Source of the DNA: Firmicutes bacterium CAG:194
GTDB lineage: Bacteria; Bacillota; Clostridia; Lachnospirales; Lachnospiraceae
Assembly (NCBI GenBank): GCA_000432915.1
Contig: HF995235.1
Location: 50,727 to 114,726 of the forward strand
Direction of reading: 5' to 3'
DNA length: 64,000 nt
The notes under the pieces are model-generated. The model was not told the DNA's origin. It saw nothing but the letters and a program-made list of their open reading frames with translations, and searched no databases. This document shows, piece after piece, positions 55,501-63,602 of the stretch. The stretch's first letter is position 1. Each line of letters starts with the position of its first letter. A program made the position numbers and the translations under genes.

Positions 55501-57120
55501 AGTCGTTGTAGAGGTAACGACTTCCTCACGGATCGCATCGATCGGCGGGTTGGTTACCTGTGCAAACAGCTGTTTGAAATAGTGGAACAGCGGATGTTTT
55601 GCTTTGCTGAGTACCGGAAGCGGGGTGTCCACACCCATGGCTGCGATCGCTTCACCGCCATTTTTTGCCATTGGCAGAATGCTCTGCTTCAGCTCATCAT
55701 ACGTATAACCGAATGCTTTCTGCATACGCTGTCTTTCTTCATAGGTAAATTCCGGAACACGCTCATTCGGGATCTTTAAAGAATGCAGCTCTACGAGGTT
55801 GGAATCCAGCCATTCTCCATATGGCTCTTTTCCTGCATAAGCATCCTTGATCTCATCATCATCAATGACACGGCCTTTTACCGTATCCACAAGGAGCATC
55901 TTGCCCGGACGAAGCCTTTCCTTCTTCACGATCTTTGTCGGATCGATCGGCAGAACACCGACCTCGGAAGAAAGGATCAGCTGATCGTCATCCGTAATAA
56001 AATATCTGGAAGGACGCAGACCGTTACGGTCAAGAACCGCACCCATCACATCACCGTCCGAAAACAGGATAGAAGCCGGTCCGTCCCATGGCTCCATCAT
56101 CGTTGCATAATAATGATAGAAGTCCTTCTTTTTCTGGGACATGGTTTTATTGTTTGCCCACGGCTCAGGAATCGTGATCATGACTGCCAATGGCAGATCC
56201 ATACCACTCATGACAAGGAATTCCAGTGTATTGTCAAGCATTGCGGAATCGGAACCGGATGCATTGATCACAGGCAGGATCTTGTGAAGCTCTCCGTGCA
56301 GATGCTCGGATTCCATATTCTCTTCACGGGCAAGCATCTTATCTGCATTACCGCGGATCGTATTGATCTCGCCGTTGTGCACGATAAACCGGTTTGGATG
56401 TGCTCTTTCCCAGCTTGGGTTTGTATTTGTGGAGAAACGGGAGTGTACGATCGCGATCGCTGATTCATAATCCTCATCCTGCAGATCCTTAAAGAAGGTA
56501 CGAAGCTGTCCGACAAGGAACATACCTTTATAGACGATCGTACGGCTGCTCAAGGATACCACATAGGTCACATCTGTAGACTGTTCAAAGACACGTCTGA
56601 CAATATAAAGCTTCCGGTCAAAATCAAGTCCCTTTGCCACATTATCAGGCTTCTTGATAAATGCCTGCATAATATAAGGCATGCATTCGATCGCTTTATG
56701 GCCGAGCACGGACGGATAGGTAGGAACCTCTCTCCAACCTAAAAACTCCATGCCTTCCTTTTCTACAATGATCTCAAACATCTTTTTTGCCTGATTACGC
56801 TGCAGCTCATCCTGTGGGAAGAAGAACATACCTACTCCGTATTCTCTCTCCTTACCAATAGAAAAGCCGAGGGTATTTGTGACCTTTGAGAAGAACTTGT
56901 GTGATACCTGTGTCAGGATACCCACTCCGTCTCCGGTCTTACCCTCGGCGTCTTTGCCGGCTCTGTGTTCAAGATTTTCTACAATTCTAAGTGCGTTTTC
57001 TACGGTCGCCCTGCTCTTTTGTCCTTTGATATTTACGCAGGCACCGATACCGCAGTTGTCATGCTCAAACGATGACCGGTATAACGGCGGTCGTTTGGCA
57101 GATGGTTGTGCGTCAAACAT
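52573..57120 (-). CDS. gltB: Glutamate synthase large subunit
   Basis: A 1515-residue subunit that makes two glutamates from glutamine and 2-oxoglutarate. A propeptide of about 22 residues precedes the catalytic cysteine in NCGIGACVN, opening the class II amidotransferase domain. The central and FMN domains follow, with GVGLISPPPHHDIYSIEDL and the 3Fe-4S cysteines in CVMMRVCNLDTCPVG, and a C-terminal beta-helix (GGKLIVYPPKGS, GCEYMTGGRAVILG). First gene of the gltBD operon, with a clear promoter. Confidence 0.98.
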   Translation of the reverse strand: MFDAQPSAKRPPLYRSSFEHDNCGIGACVNIKGQKSRATVENALRIVENLEHRAGKDAEGKTGDGVGILTQVSHKFFSKVTNTLGFSIGKEREYGVGMFFFPQDELQRNQAKKMFEIIVEKEGMEFLGWREVPTYPSVLGHKAIECMPYIMQAFIKKPDNVAKGLDFDRKLYIVRRVFEQSTDVTYVVSLSSRTIVYKGMFLVGQLRTFFKDLQDEDYESAIAIVHSRFSTNTNPSWERAHPNRFIVHNGEINTIRGNADKMLAREENMESEHLHGELHKILPVINASGSDSAMLDNTLEFLVMSGMDLPLAVMITIPEPWANNKTMSQKKKDFYHYYATMMEPWDGPASILFSDGDVMGAVLDRNGLRPSRYFITDDDQLILSSEVGVLPIDPTKIVKKERLRPGKMLLVDTVKGRVIDDDEIKDAYAGKEPYGEWLDSNLVELHSLKIPNERVPEFTYEERQRMQKAFGYTYDELKQSILPMAKNGGEAIAAMGVDTPLPVLSKAKHPLFHYFKQLFAQVTNPPIDAIREEVVTSTTTYIGTDGNLLEESPKNCNVLQVNNPILTNTDLMKIKSMKAEGFKVETVPITYYKNTSLEKAIDRLFVEVDRAFRDGVNIIILSDRGVDENHVAIPSLLAVSALQQHLVTTKKRTSVAIILESAEPREVHHFATLLGFGACAINPYLAQESIKELIDNHMLDKDYYAAVDDYNHAVLSGIVKIASKMGISTIQSYQGSKIFEAIGIDYDVINKYFTDTVCRVGGITIKDIEQQVDELHSLAFDPLELATDLTLDSPGHHKMRSGGDEHLYNPKTIHLLQEATRRGDYEMFKQYTACVNDETSIKTLRGLMDFNYPKKGISIDEVESVDSIVKRFKTGAMSYGSISQEAHECLAVAMNNLGGKSNTGEGGEDLERLSIGPDGLNKCSAIKQVASGRFGVTSKYLTSAKEIQIKMAQGAKPGEGGHLPAGKVYPWIAKTRHSTPGVGLISPPPHHDIYSIEDLAQLIYDLKNANKDARISVKLVSESGVGTVAAGVAKAGAQVVLVSGYDGGTGAAPRNSIHNAGLPWELGLAETHQTLIMNGLRNKVIIETDGKLMSGRDVVIAALLGAEEYGFATAPLVTMGCVMMRVCNLDTCPVGIATQNPELRKRFRGKPEYVENFMRFIAEEMREYMAQLGIHTIDELVGRTDLLKVREGLDARYERIDLSNILNNPYAGSKEKVTFDPKQAYDFHLEKTKDEKVLLKQLGKALETGAKRSIEVDVTNTDRAFGTILGAEITKRFYNTLPEDTYRVLCNGAGGQSFGAFIPKGLTLELVGDSNDYFGKGLSGGKLIVYPPKGSKFKQDENIIVGNVALYGATSGKAFINGVAGERFCVRNSGAIAVVEGVGDHGCEYMTGGRAVILGCVGKNFAAGMSGGIAYVLDENNDLYTKVNKDMVSSSEITSKYDVLELKDMIKEHVAYTNSEKGKQILDNFGEYLPKFKKIIPHDYERMLKAIVQMEEKGLSAEQAQIEAFYANKNK

Positions 57121-57171
57121 ATCTGACTCCTTTCCCTGTCTGCTGCCAGTCGGTTTTCTTTTGTTAGAGAA

Positions 57172-57200
57172 ACTATACCTCTATTTTTTTCATTTGTAAA
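57172..57200 (-). promoter_or_regulatory. Promoter of gltBD
   Basis: TTTACA and TATAGT are 17 bp apart on the minus strand, about 50 bases upstream of the gltB ATG, in very AT-rich sequence. The remaining space to 57405 is AT-rich with nothing else recognisable. Confidence 0.78.
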
Positions 57201-57405
57201 TAGTAACTTTTTTGTAAATTGTCAGATTATTTGAATATTCGTTCGTTTTTGCATTATTGTATGAATATTGTATTTATTTTTTATGATATGAGCCATTTAA
57301 CACACAATTATTTTGCATATCCTCCCAGTTTTCTTTCCGGTTTTACAGATTCAGTCCATATTTCTTTGAAAATAATTGTTCCGGTTCTTCCTTTTGCAAA
57401 AAACA

Positions 57406-58725
57406 TTATCTTGCCTGCCTGTAAAATTTCCGGTACAAAAGCAGGCTGACTGTCGTTGTAATGATCTCCGTGCAGGGGAAGGTCAGCCAGAACCAGTCAA
57501 GCCCCAGACGGGAAAAAGCATAGCCAAGCGGTACAAATAAGCACACCGTACGAAGCACCGTCAGAAAGGAACTCTGAAAAAACGAACCGACTGCCTGAAA
57601 GAAAACCGGGAATGTCAGTGAGCTGACAAGCGGCAGAAAGGCCAGCCCGATAATGTGAAATGCATGAATACCGATCCTGATCACTTCCTCATCTCTCGAA
57701 AAGACCCGCAGCATCGGCCCCGGGATCGTTTCAAAACAGAGCACACCTGTCACCAGCATAAAGCCCATGCCAAATAAAAGAGCTTCCATAACAGTTTTAT
57801 GACACCTGTTCCAGTCTCCTGCGCCATAGTTATAGCTGATAACAGGCACAATACAGGTCTGCATCGCACCAAGTGGGATAAAGAAGATCGTCTGCCACTT
57901 GTAATACAGTCCCAACGTTGTCACTGCCTGATCGGAGAAGCCCTTTAAGATCATGTTCAGACCGAAAATGTAAAACGTATAAGCAGACTGCATCAGTATA
58001 TTCGGAAAGCCCAGATAATAAATACGTTTGATATAATTTTTCCACGTAGAAACCGCAGGCACTTTCCGATAGCCCTTCGGCATGACAATGAGAGCTGCTG
58101 CGATCTGTCCTGCCACGGTCGCAACCGCCGCTCCCGCAATACCCATTTTGGGCACAAAACCAAGCCCGAAGATCAGCACCGGATCCAGCATGATATTGAC
58201 AACCGCTCCGGCGATCTGTGCCACCATCGGCAGACGCATATCTCCCTCTGCCTGCAAAACCTTTGTCCAGCCGCTTTCCAGAAAGAGCCCTATGCTGCAC
58301 ACACAGACGATCCGCCCATACACAATGACTTCCCGGATGACATCGGCTGATTTTGTAGAAATCCGTGCATAAGCGGGCATGAAAAAAAAGCAGAGCAGGG
58401 CAAACACGATCCATGACAAAACGGCAAGCGGCATTGCAAGCCCCGCACTCTCCTGACTTTCTTTTTCTCTCTCCAAGCCGCTGAAATGTGCCATCAGCGT
58501 ATTGATCCCGACACCTGTCCCTACTGCCAGTGCGATCATCAACAGCTGCAACGGATATACGATAGACAGCGCAGTCAGTCCGCTCTCCGAATTACGTCCT
58601 ACAAAGAAACTATCCACAATGTTATACAGTGCCTGGATCAGCTGTGCCAGCATAACGGGCGGTGCAAGCCGGAATAATATCTTTGCGATCGGATCCTTGC
58701 CAAAATCAACCGTTTTTTCTTTCAT
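57406..58725 (-). CDS. MATE-family efflux transporter 1
   Basis: A 439-residue membrane protein with twelve predicted helices and MATE features: start MKEKTVDFGKDPIAKILFRLAP-type segment (first residues only), PVMLAQLIQALYNIVDSFFV in helix 1, and GAGDWNRC at the start of the second half. MATE proteins expel drugs or metabolites in exchange for sodium or protons. Second of two adjacent MATE genes, 6 bases apart. No regulator of the MarR or TetR type is adjacent. Confidence 0.93.
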   Translation of the reverse strand: MKEKTVDFGKDPIAKILFRLAPPVMLAQLIQALYNIVDSFFVGRNSESGLTALSIVYPLQLLMIALAVGTGVGINTLMAHFSGLEREKESQESAGLAMPLAVLSWIVFALLCFFFMPAYARISTKSADVIREVIVYGRIVCVCSIGLFLESGWTKVLQAEGDMRLPMVAQIAGAVVNIMLDPVLIFGLGFVPKMGIAGAAVATVAGQIAAALIVMPKGYRKVPAVSTWKNYIKRIYYLGFPNILMQSAYTFYIFGLNMILKGFSDQAVTTLGLYYKWQTIFFIPLGAMQTCIVPVISYNYGAGDWNRCHKTVMEALLFGMGFMLVTGVLCFETIPGPMLRVFSRDEEVIRIGIHAFHIIGLAFLPLVSSLTFPVFFQAVGSFFQSSFLTVLRTVCLFVPLGYAFSRLGLDWFWLTFPCTEIITTTVSLLLYRKFYRQAR

Positions 58726-58731
58726 CTTTCC

Positions 58732-60093
58732 CTAAGCCTCTCTTAGCGTTTCTCTTTCTTCAAGCATCTTTATCGACTTCTTCATACAAAGAATACAAGT
58801 TGGTACAATATAGATACATGCTGACACCCATGCAGTCTGATCTGCAAAACAGATGGCGGTATAACCATAAGTACCTACGAATCCCAGGCTGACTACGGTT
58901 CTGGCGATCATTTCCGTGACACCGGAGAATACCGCTCTGCCCGAATAACCCAGTCCCTGTGTGACCATTCTCGCCACATTTAAAATTCCAAGACTCCAAT
59001 AGAAGTATCCCATACAACGCAGATATTTGGCAGAAGCATCCAACACTTCCACTGCATCTTTCTTGATAAAGATCATAGAAAGCGGTCTTCCTAAAAAGAC
59101 CAGAATCACACCTGCAAACAATCCATACAAAACTGCGACACTGATTCCTTCCCAGAATCCTTTTTTAATCCGGTCAGCCTTTCCAGCTCCCAGATTCTGG
59201 CTGCAAAATACAGAAGCTGCTGTACCGAATGCATCAAACGGGCACATGGTAAATTGTTTGATCCGCATACCTGCTGTAAAACCCGATACACAAATACTGC
59301 CCAGTCCATTGTTGGCAGACTGCATCACCATACTGCCGATCGCCGTGATGGAAAACTGGAATCCTGTCGGCAGTCCCATTTTTAAAAGCTCCGCACTTGT
59401 ATTCCTCTGCATGATCCGATTTTCCTTTTCCAGCCATAAAAGCGGCATTTTTTTCTTAATAAAAAGCAGACATAGTACCGCACTGACAGCCTGCGCCGTT
59501 ACAGTTGCAATAGCTGCCCCCATACATCCCCAGTGTAAAACTATAATGCAGAACAAATCCAGAAAAATATTCAATCCTGCTGAAAAAGCCAGAAACAGAA
59601 AAGGTGTTCTGCTGTCTCCGACCGAACGCAGGATACTGGATAGATAATTATACATCAGCGTAAACGGGATACCCAGAAATATAACGATCAGGTATCTGTA
59701 TGCATCCGCATAAATATCAGACGGTACTGACAAAATATGTAAAATACTATTACATAAAAGGGAGCAGGTAATTGTCAGAATGACTGCGATCAACGCTGTC
59801 AGAGCTGCACCGTTAAATACGCAGTCCCGCATCTTTTTCTGATCCCCTGCGCCAAAATATTTCGCAATGGGAACGCCAAATCCCGCACAGCTTCCCATAC
59901 AGAAACCAAGTACAAGGAACTGTACACTGCTGCTGGCTCCTACGCCGGCAAGTGCCTGCGCACCAAGTGTCTGCCCAACAATTGCTGCATCTATAATATT
60001 GTATGTCTGCTGCAAGAGATTCCCTGCCAGAAGCGGCATTGCAAAGCGCAGCATTAATTTCAGGGGGCTTCCCTCTACCATGGATGTTGACAT
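58732..60093 (-). CDS. MATE-family efflux transporter 2
   Basis: A 453-residue, twelve-helix MATE transporter. Start MSTSMVEGSPLKLMLRFAMP with AGGAGG upstream; helix 1 contains LLAGNLLQQTYNIIDAAIVG, and the internal repeat is marked by SQNLGAGKADRI. It differs clearly from its neighbour, so the pair is not a recent duplication. It is first gene of the unit and has its own promoter. The two may act separately or as a heteromeric pair; substrates are unknown. Confidence 0.94.
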   Translation of the reverse strand: MSTSMVEGSPLKLMLRFAMPLLAGNLLQQTYNIIDAAIVGQTLGAQALAGVGASSSVQFLVLGFCMGSCAGFGVPIAKYFGAGDQKKMRDCVFNGAALTALIAVILTITCSLLCNSILHILSVPSDIYADAYRYLIVIFLGIPFTLMYNYLSSILRSVGDSRTPFLFLAFSAGLNIFLDLFCIIVLHWGCMGAAIATVTAQAVSAVLCLLFIKKKMPLLWLEKENRIMQRNTSAELLKMGLPTGFQFSITAIGSMVMQSANNGLGSICVSGFTAGMRIKQFTMCPFDAFGTAASVFCSQNLGAGKADRIKKGFWEGISVAVLYGLFAGVILVFLGRPLSMIFIKKDAVEVLDASAKYLRCMGYFYWSLGILNVARMVTQGLGYSGRAVFSGVTEMIARTVVSLGFVGTYGYTAICFADQTAWVSACIYIVPTCILCMKKSIKMLEERETLREA

Positions 60094-60116
60094 AAGCTAC
60101 CTTCTTTCCTCCTAGT

Positions 60117-60144
60117 ATTATATCCATCCCGTTTTATTAGTCAA
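60117..60144 (-). promoter_or_regulatory. Promoter of the MATE pair
   Basis: TTGACT and TATAAT are 16 bp apart on the minus strand. The predicted transcription start is only about 15-20 bases from the ATG, leaving room for little beyond the AGGAGG site. Confidence 0.75.
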
Positions 60145-60155
60145 GATACCACCAG

Positions 60156-60249
60156 ATGATGCATGACATTATGGTGGAACCTCGCTCCTGCAAAATCTGC
60201 TTCGCAGATGAGCGAGGCTACATCATGCATCTTTGATGCATGACATTAT
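60156..60249. repeat. Palindromic intergenic repeat (GATGCATGACA family)
   Basis: The 16-mer TGATGCATGACATTAT occurs at 60157-60172 and 60234-60249. Between lie CCTCGCTC/GAGCGAGG and ATCTGC-TTC-GCAGAT, forming nested stems, and CATCATGCATCTTTGATGCA. The last part recurs at 47180-47210. Confidence 0.82.
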
Positions 60250-60275
60250 AAAAAAGGAAGCCACTGGGGCTTCCT
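60250..60275 (-). terminator. Intrinsic terminator after the cytidylate-kinase-like gene
   Basis: GGAAGCCCC and GGCTTCC pair around a short loop, with TTTTTT following on the minus strand. Confidence 0.85.
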
Positions 60276-60297
60276 TCCGTTTCATATTTTATATGTT

Positions 60298-60894
60298 CTA
60301 CAGATCCAGCTTTTTTCGAATGATCGTCTCAAGCAGCTCAGCCGTTCCGCTTGTCCCAAGCAGTCCGCTGTTTATCATGATATCCTGATGATTTTCATCA
60401 TTTGGCAGATATCCTGCATATCTGCTATGGTAAGATTCCCGTGCCTGATCCACTTCCTTGATCATCTTCCTTGCCTCCCGGGGATCCATACGCAGTACAT
60501 CTACACAGTTTTTCAAACGCTGCTCCTCACTTGCATAAATATAGATCCGGATACAATTTTTATGCTCTTTCAGGACGGCATCTGCACATCTGCCCACAAT
60601 AATACAATCCTCTCTGTCGGCAATATCCTGAATAATATTCTTCTGAATATCGAAAATGTGATCCTGTACCATTCTTGTCTCGGATAAAATAGGGAATTTC
60701 ATCTTCCAAAAGCTGTTAGAAGCACTTTCTTCATTATCACTGATTTCAGCAATACTAAGATTGGTCTTTTTCGCAACACCCTCTACAATATCTCTGTCAT
60801 AATAATGAATTCCAAGTCTTTCTGATAGTTCCTTTGCAATCGGTCTTCCCAGACTGCCAAACTGCCTTGTTATCGTTATTGCATAGTGACTCAT
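60298..60894 (-). CDS. Cytidylate-kinase-like P-loop protein
   Basis: A 198-residue protein starting MSHYAITITRQFGSLGRPIA, with AAAGGTGG upstream; a longer frame runs into the promoter. It belongs to the cytidylate-kinase-like family (PF13189) common in Clostridia: the P-loop region is TRQFGSLGRPIAKELSE, then YYDRDIVEGVAKKTNLS, CIIVGRCADAVL and DVLRMDPREARKMI. Nucleoside or another small molecule is the likely phosphate acceptor; the exact substrate is not known. Monocistronic. Confidence 0.85.
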   Translation of the reverse strand: MSHYAITITRQFGSLGRPIAKELSERLGIHYYDRDIVEGVAKKTNLSIAEISDNEESASNSFWKMKFPILSETRMVQDHIFDIQKNIIQDIADREDCIIVGRCADAVLKEHKNCIRIYIYASEEQRLKNCVDVLRMDPREARKMIKEVDQARESYHSRYAGYLPNDENHQDIMINSGLLGTSGTAELLETIIRKKLDL

Positions 60895-60940
60895 ACTGAT
60901 ACAACCACCTTTCTGCATTGCATTCAATGCGCTTTTTTTC

Positions 60941-60968
60941 ATTTTAGCATGCTGCAAAACGGTGTCAA
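60941..60968 (-). promoter_or_regulatory. Promoter of the cytidylate-kinase-like gene
   Basis: TTGACA and TAAAAT are 16 bp apart on the minus strand, 47 bases upstream of the chosen start, which rules out the earlier in-frame starts. Confidence 0.75.
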
Positions 60969-61021
60969 TTGTACAGGATACAAAGGAATCTGACTTTTTT
61001 TATACCATTTTCCATAGGCAT

Positions 61022-62482
61022 CTACGCCCTTTGTTGTTCCTTCCTGATATACCAGTAGGTCAAAAGCAGAGAAATCCCCAGCATCAGTATCATACAGAAC
61101 ATGGTCTTAGTGCCTCCCGCAAAAAAGCCGAATTTGGAACAGGTATAGACAACCGCATTGGCACTGATATGGAACAGGATCGGTGCGCTGATCCTTCCGT
61201 AGCTTTCATACACAAGTGCCATGGCAAGTCCCATCAGGGATGCGTATAGGATCTGTACCGGATTTCCGTGATAACAGCCGAATACAAGTCCGCTCAGCAG
61301 CATGGCAAGGATACGCGGGAAGTACTTTTTGATCCGGTTATAGATCACACCGCGGAATAAAAGCTCCTCCGTGCAGGGCATCACAAGTCCATATACAAGA
61401 AGTCCCAGTGGAAGGGAAATGCCATATTGTGCACCTGCAACTTTCTGATAAGAAGCAGAATTTTGTGCCAGCTGCAGCAGAGAAATAAACAAATTCAAAA
61501 ACAGTGCCAGACTGATCCCATAGCACGCGATCAGCCCCCATTCCCGGATAAGGCGTTTCTTTTTCCTTCTTGTCACAACCTCTGCACAGTCCGGTATGCG
61601 GCTCTTCTGATAGCATCTGACCACATACGGCCATGTCGCCAAAGCTGCTGCCACGTTCAGCCATGCACTGCATACCGCTGATACTTCCCCGGACTTTGCC
61701 AGCACATAATATAGAATATTATAAACAGCAAGCTGGATCAGCCAGTAAGCGGCAAGTGGCGCAAGGATCTCCAGTGTCTTTTTCAGAGAGCTCATATCCG
61801 CATACTTCTGATATGGCTTTTTCCCGGTGATCAGGCTGGCAACTGCCTGTGGATCTTCTGCCAGATAAGTTGCTCCCGCCTTTGTCAGTTCGCCGTCATT
61901 TGCGTAGCCGTAGGTAACGCCTACACTATCTACGCCGAAATGCCGGGCACCTTCAATATCAAATTTACGATCACCGATCATCAGTACCTTCTTTTCGCTG
62001 TAGGCTCTTCCCACCCTCTTTTTGAGCTGGGCAAAGGTTTCTTCCATGACTTCGATCTTTGTCGTTCTCGTTCCGTCCTTCAGGCTTCCGACAATAATGC
62101 TGAAATACTGCTCGATCTCAAACATCTGTAATACCCGGTGAACAGATACCTCCGGCTTACTGGATGCGATTGCCAGAAGACAACCATTATCCTTAAGCTC
62201 CTGCAGCATTTCCTTCACGCCCGGATAAATCTTGTTTTCCGTGATCCCGACTGTTTCAAATCGTTCCCGGAAGGTGCGTACCGCCTTTTCGGTGTCTGCC
62301 TCATTCATTCCATAAAATTCCCGGAAGCTGTCTGAAAGCGGCGGTCCGATAAACGGCTCCAGCTTGTCCAGATTTTTTTCTTCTATTCCGAAAGACCGGA
62401 GGGCATACTGGGCTGACTTGGTGATGCCTTCTTTAGAATCGGTTAATGTGCCATCCAGATCAAATAAAATATATTGATACAT
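61022..62482 (-). CDS. HAD phosphatase fused to a CPBP intramembrane protease
   Basis: A 486-residue two-part protein starting MYQYILFDLDGTLTDSKEG. Residues 1-215 are a Gph-like HAD hydrolase with FDLDGTLTDS (nucleophile Asp), IASSKPEVS, KVLMIGDRKFDIEGA and GVTYGYANDGEL. Residues 235-486 form about eight membrane helices with CPBP motifs, PCTEELLFRGVIYNRI, LVFGCYHGNPVQ and FHISANAVVY. The frame runs unbroken through the junction. The HAD part probably dephosphorylates a sugar phosphate or nucleotide, the CPBP part may cleave a membrane peptide; why they are joined is unknown. Confidence 0.88.
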   Translation of the reverse strand: MYQYILFDLDGTLTDSKEGITKSAQYALRSFGIEEKNLDKLEPFIGPPLSDSFREFYGMNEADTEKAVRTFRERFETVGITENKIYPGVKEMLQELKDNGCLLAIASSKPEVSVHRVLQMFEIEQYFSIIVGSLKDGTRTTKIEVMEETFAQLKKRVGRAYSEKKVLMIGDRKFDIEGARHFGVDSVGVTYGYANDGELTKAGATYLAEDPQAVASLITGKKPYQKYADMSSLKKTLEILAPLAAYWLIQLAVYNILYYVLAKSGEVSAVCSAWLNVAAALATWPYVVRCYQKSRIPDCAEVVTRRKKKRLIREWGLIACYGISLALFLNLFISLLQLAQNSASYQKVAGAQYGISLPLGLLVYGLVMPCTEELLFRGVIYNRIKKYFPRILAMLLSGLVFGCYHGNPVQILYASLMGLAMALVYESYGRISAPILFHISANAVVYTCSKFGFFAGGTKTMFCMILMLGISLLLTYWYIRKEQQRA

Positions 62483-62519
62483 CATTTTCCTCTCTTGTTT
62501 CACAGGTTTGTTGCTCTCG

Positions 62520-62640
62520 AATCCGTGCTGTCGCACTCCTCATCCTGCTTCCGCAGGATATTCGTTCGCTAGTCGCGCAGGAAAAACAAATGTCTGCTTC
62601 GCAGCCGCTTGTTTTTCCTTTGCGCTTTACATTATACGCG
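62520..62640. repeat. Composite intergenic palindromic repeat, second copy
   Basis: GTGCTGTCGCACTCC and ATCCTGC-TTCC-GCAGGATATTCGTTCG recur from 47050-47100. They are followed by GCGCAGGAAAAACAA and its inverted copy TTGTTTTTCCTTTGCGC around a TCTGCTTCGCAG hairpin. Confidence 0.8.
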
Positions 62641-62651
62641 TAAACTTCCTC

Positions 62652-62680
62652 TTGACGCAACCGGAAAATGTCGTTATAGT
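62652..62680 (+). promoter_or_regulatory. Promoter of the TPP riboswitch-thiT unit
   Basis: TTGACG and TATAGT are 17 bp apart on the plus strand, ending about 20 bases before the riboswitch. Confidence 0.78.
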
Positions 62681-62696
62681 TGTTGTGTAAAAATTA

Positions 62697-62786
62697 AACA
62701 AGCGCTAGGGGAGCAACTGCTGAGATTGACCTATGGTCTAACCCTCAATACCTGATCCGGATAATGCCGGCGAAGGGAAGCCGAAA
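62697..62786 (+). ncRNA. TPP riboswitch (THI element)
   Basis: The conserved core is clear: GGGGAGC near 62709, CTGCTGAGA near 62718, ACCCTCAATACCTGATCCGG from 62751's neighbourhood, then ATAATGCCGGCGAAGGGA. These are the P2/P3 and P4/P5 elements that bind thiamine pyrophosphate. A terminator follows, so thiT should be switched off when TPP is plentiful. Confidence 0.96.
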
Positions 62787-62788
62787 AT

Positions 62789-62815
62789 ACACAGCCATGG
62801 CTGTGTCCTTTTTCT
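62789..62815 (+). terminator. Expression-platform terminator of the TPP riboswitch
   Basis: ACACAGCC and GGCTGTGT form a perfect palindromic stem followed by CCTTTTT, 40 bases upstream of thiT. TPP binding is expected to favour this stem. Confidence 0.88.
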
Positions 62816-62855
62816 GTTTCATTCTCCCCTCCTGCACACAAAGGAGGATTTTTTT

Positions 62856-63530
62856 ATGTCTACATTTATCACCCGTGAGGACGGTTACTTCGCCCTTACC
62901 AAACCGGGCTATATCGCCCTTGTCATCCTGATGCTCATCATCATGTTCCTGACTGCTTTTATCGTGGATAAAAAGCAGAATGCCAAGAAGTTTCAGGCAA
63001 AGCAGCTTGCATTTGCAGGTATCGCCCTGGCACTGGCTTTCATCACCTCTTATATCAAATATGAGCTTCCGATGGGCGGTTCCCTTACTTTATTCAGTAT
63101 GTTTTTCATCTGCTATATCGGTTATCTGTATGGCATCAAGGTTGGTCTGATCACAGCCTTTGCTTACAGTATCCTGCAGTTTATCCAGTCAGGCGGCAGC
63201 TACTTCCTGTCTCCTTTCCAGACCTGCTGTGATTATTTCTTTGCGTTCACCGCACTTGGTCTTGCAGGTCTCTGGTACGGCAAAAAACACGGCCTGACGA
63301 TCGGTTATATCGTCGGTGTGCTTGTCCGCGGTCTGTTCCATACGATCGGCGGTTATATTTACTGGATGGATTATATGCCGGAATCTTTCCCAAAATCATT
63401 GTCAGCGATCTACCCTATCGTTTATAATTATTCTTATGTACTGGCAGAAATGATCATCACACTGATCGTCATTAACCTGCCGCCTGTAAAAAAAGCCATC
63501 GATAAGGTAAGTGATATGGCACATTCCTGA
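62856..63530 (+). CDS. thiT: Energy-coupled thiamine transporter ThiT
   Basis: Substrate-binding S component of an ECF transporter, taking up thiamine with a shared EcfA/A'/T module encoded elsewhere. The 224-residue product, preceded by AAAGGAGG, has an extra N-terminal membrane helix (residues 13-33), then six helices typical of ThiT with ALAFITSYIKYELPMGGSLT, LYGIKVGLITAFAYSILQF and a GLAGLWYGK segment. The TPP riboswitch upstream confirms thiamine as ligand. The N-terminal helix is longer than in L. lactis ThiT. Confidence 0.95.
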   Translation: MSTFITREDGYFALTKPGYIALVILMLIIMFLTAFIVDKKQNAKKFQAKQLAFAGIALALAFITSYIKYELPMGGSLTLFSMFFICYIGYLYGIKVGLITAFAYSILQFIQSGGSYFLSPFQTCCDYFFAFTALGLAGLWYGKKHGLTIGYIVGVLVRGLFHTIGGYIYWMDYMPESFPKSLSAIYPIVYNYSYVLAEMIITLIVINLPPVKKAIDKVSDMAHS

Positions 63531-63602
63531 TGCCGGTTCTTCCTTATCCATTTGGTATGAAGCGCTGTATCCCGTCGATACAGCAGGAAAGGAAGAATGC
63601 CT

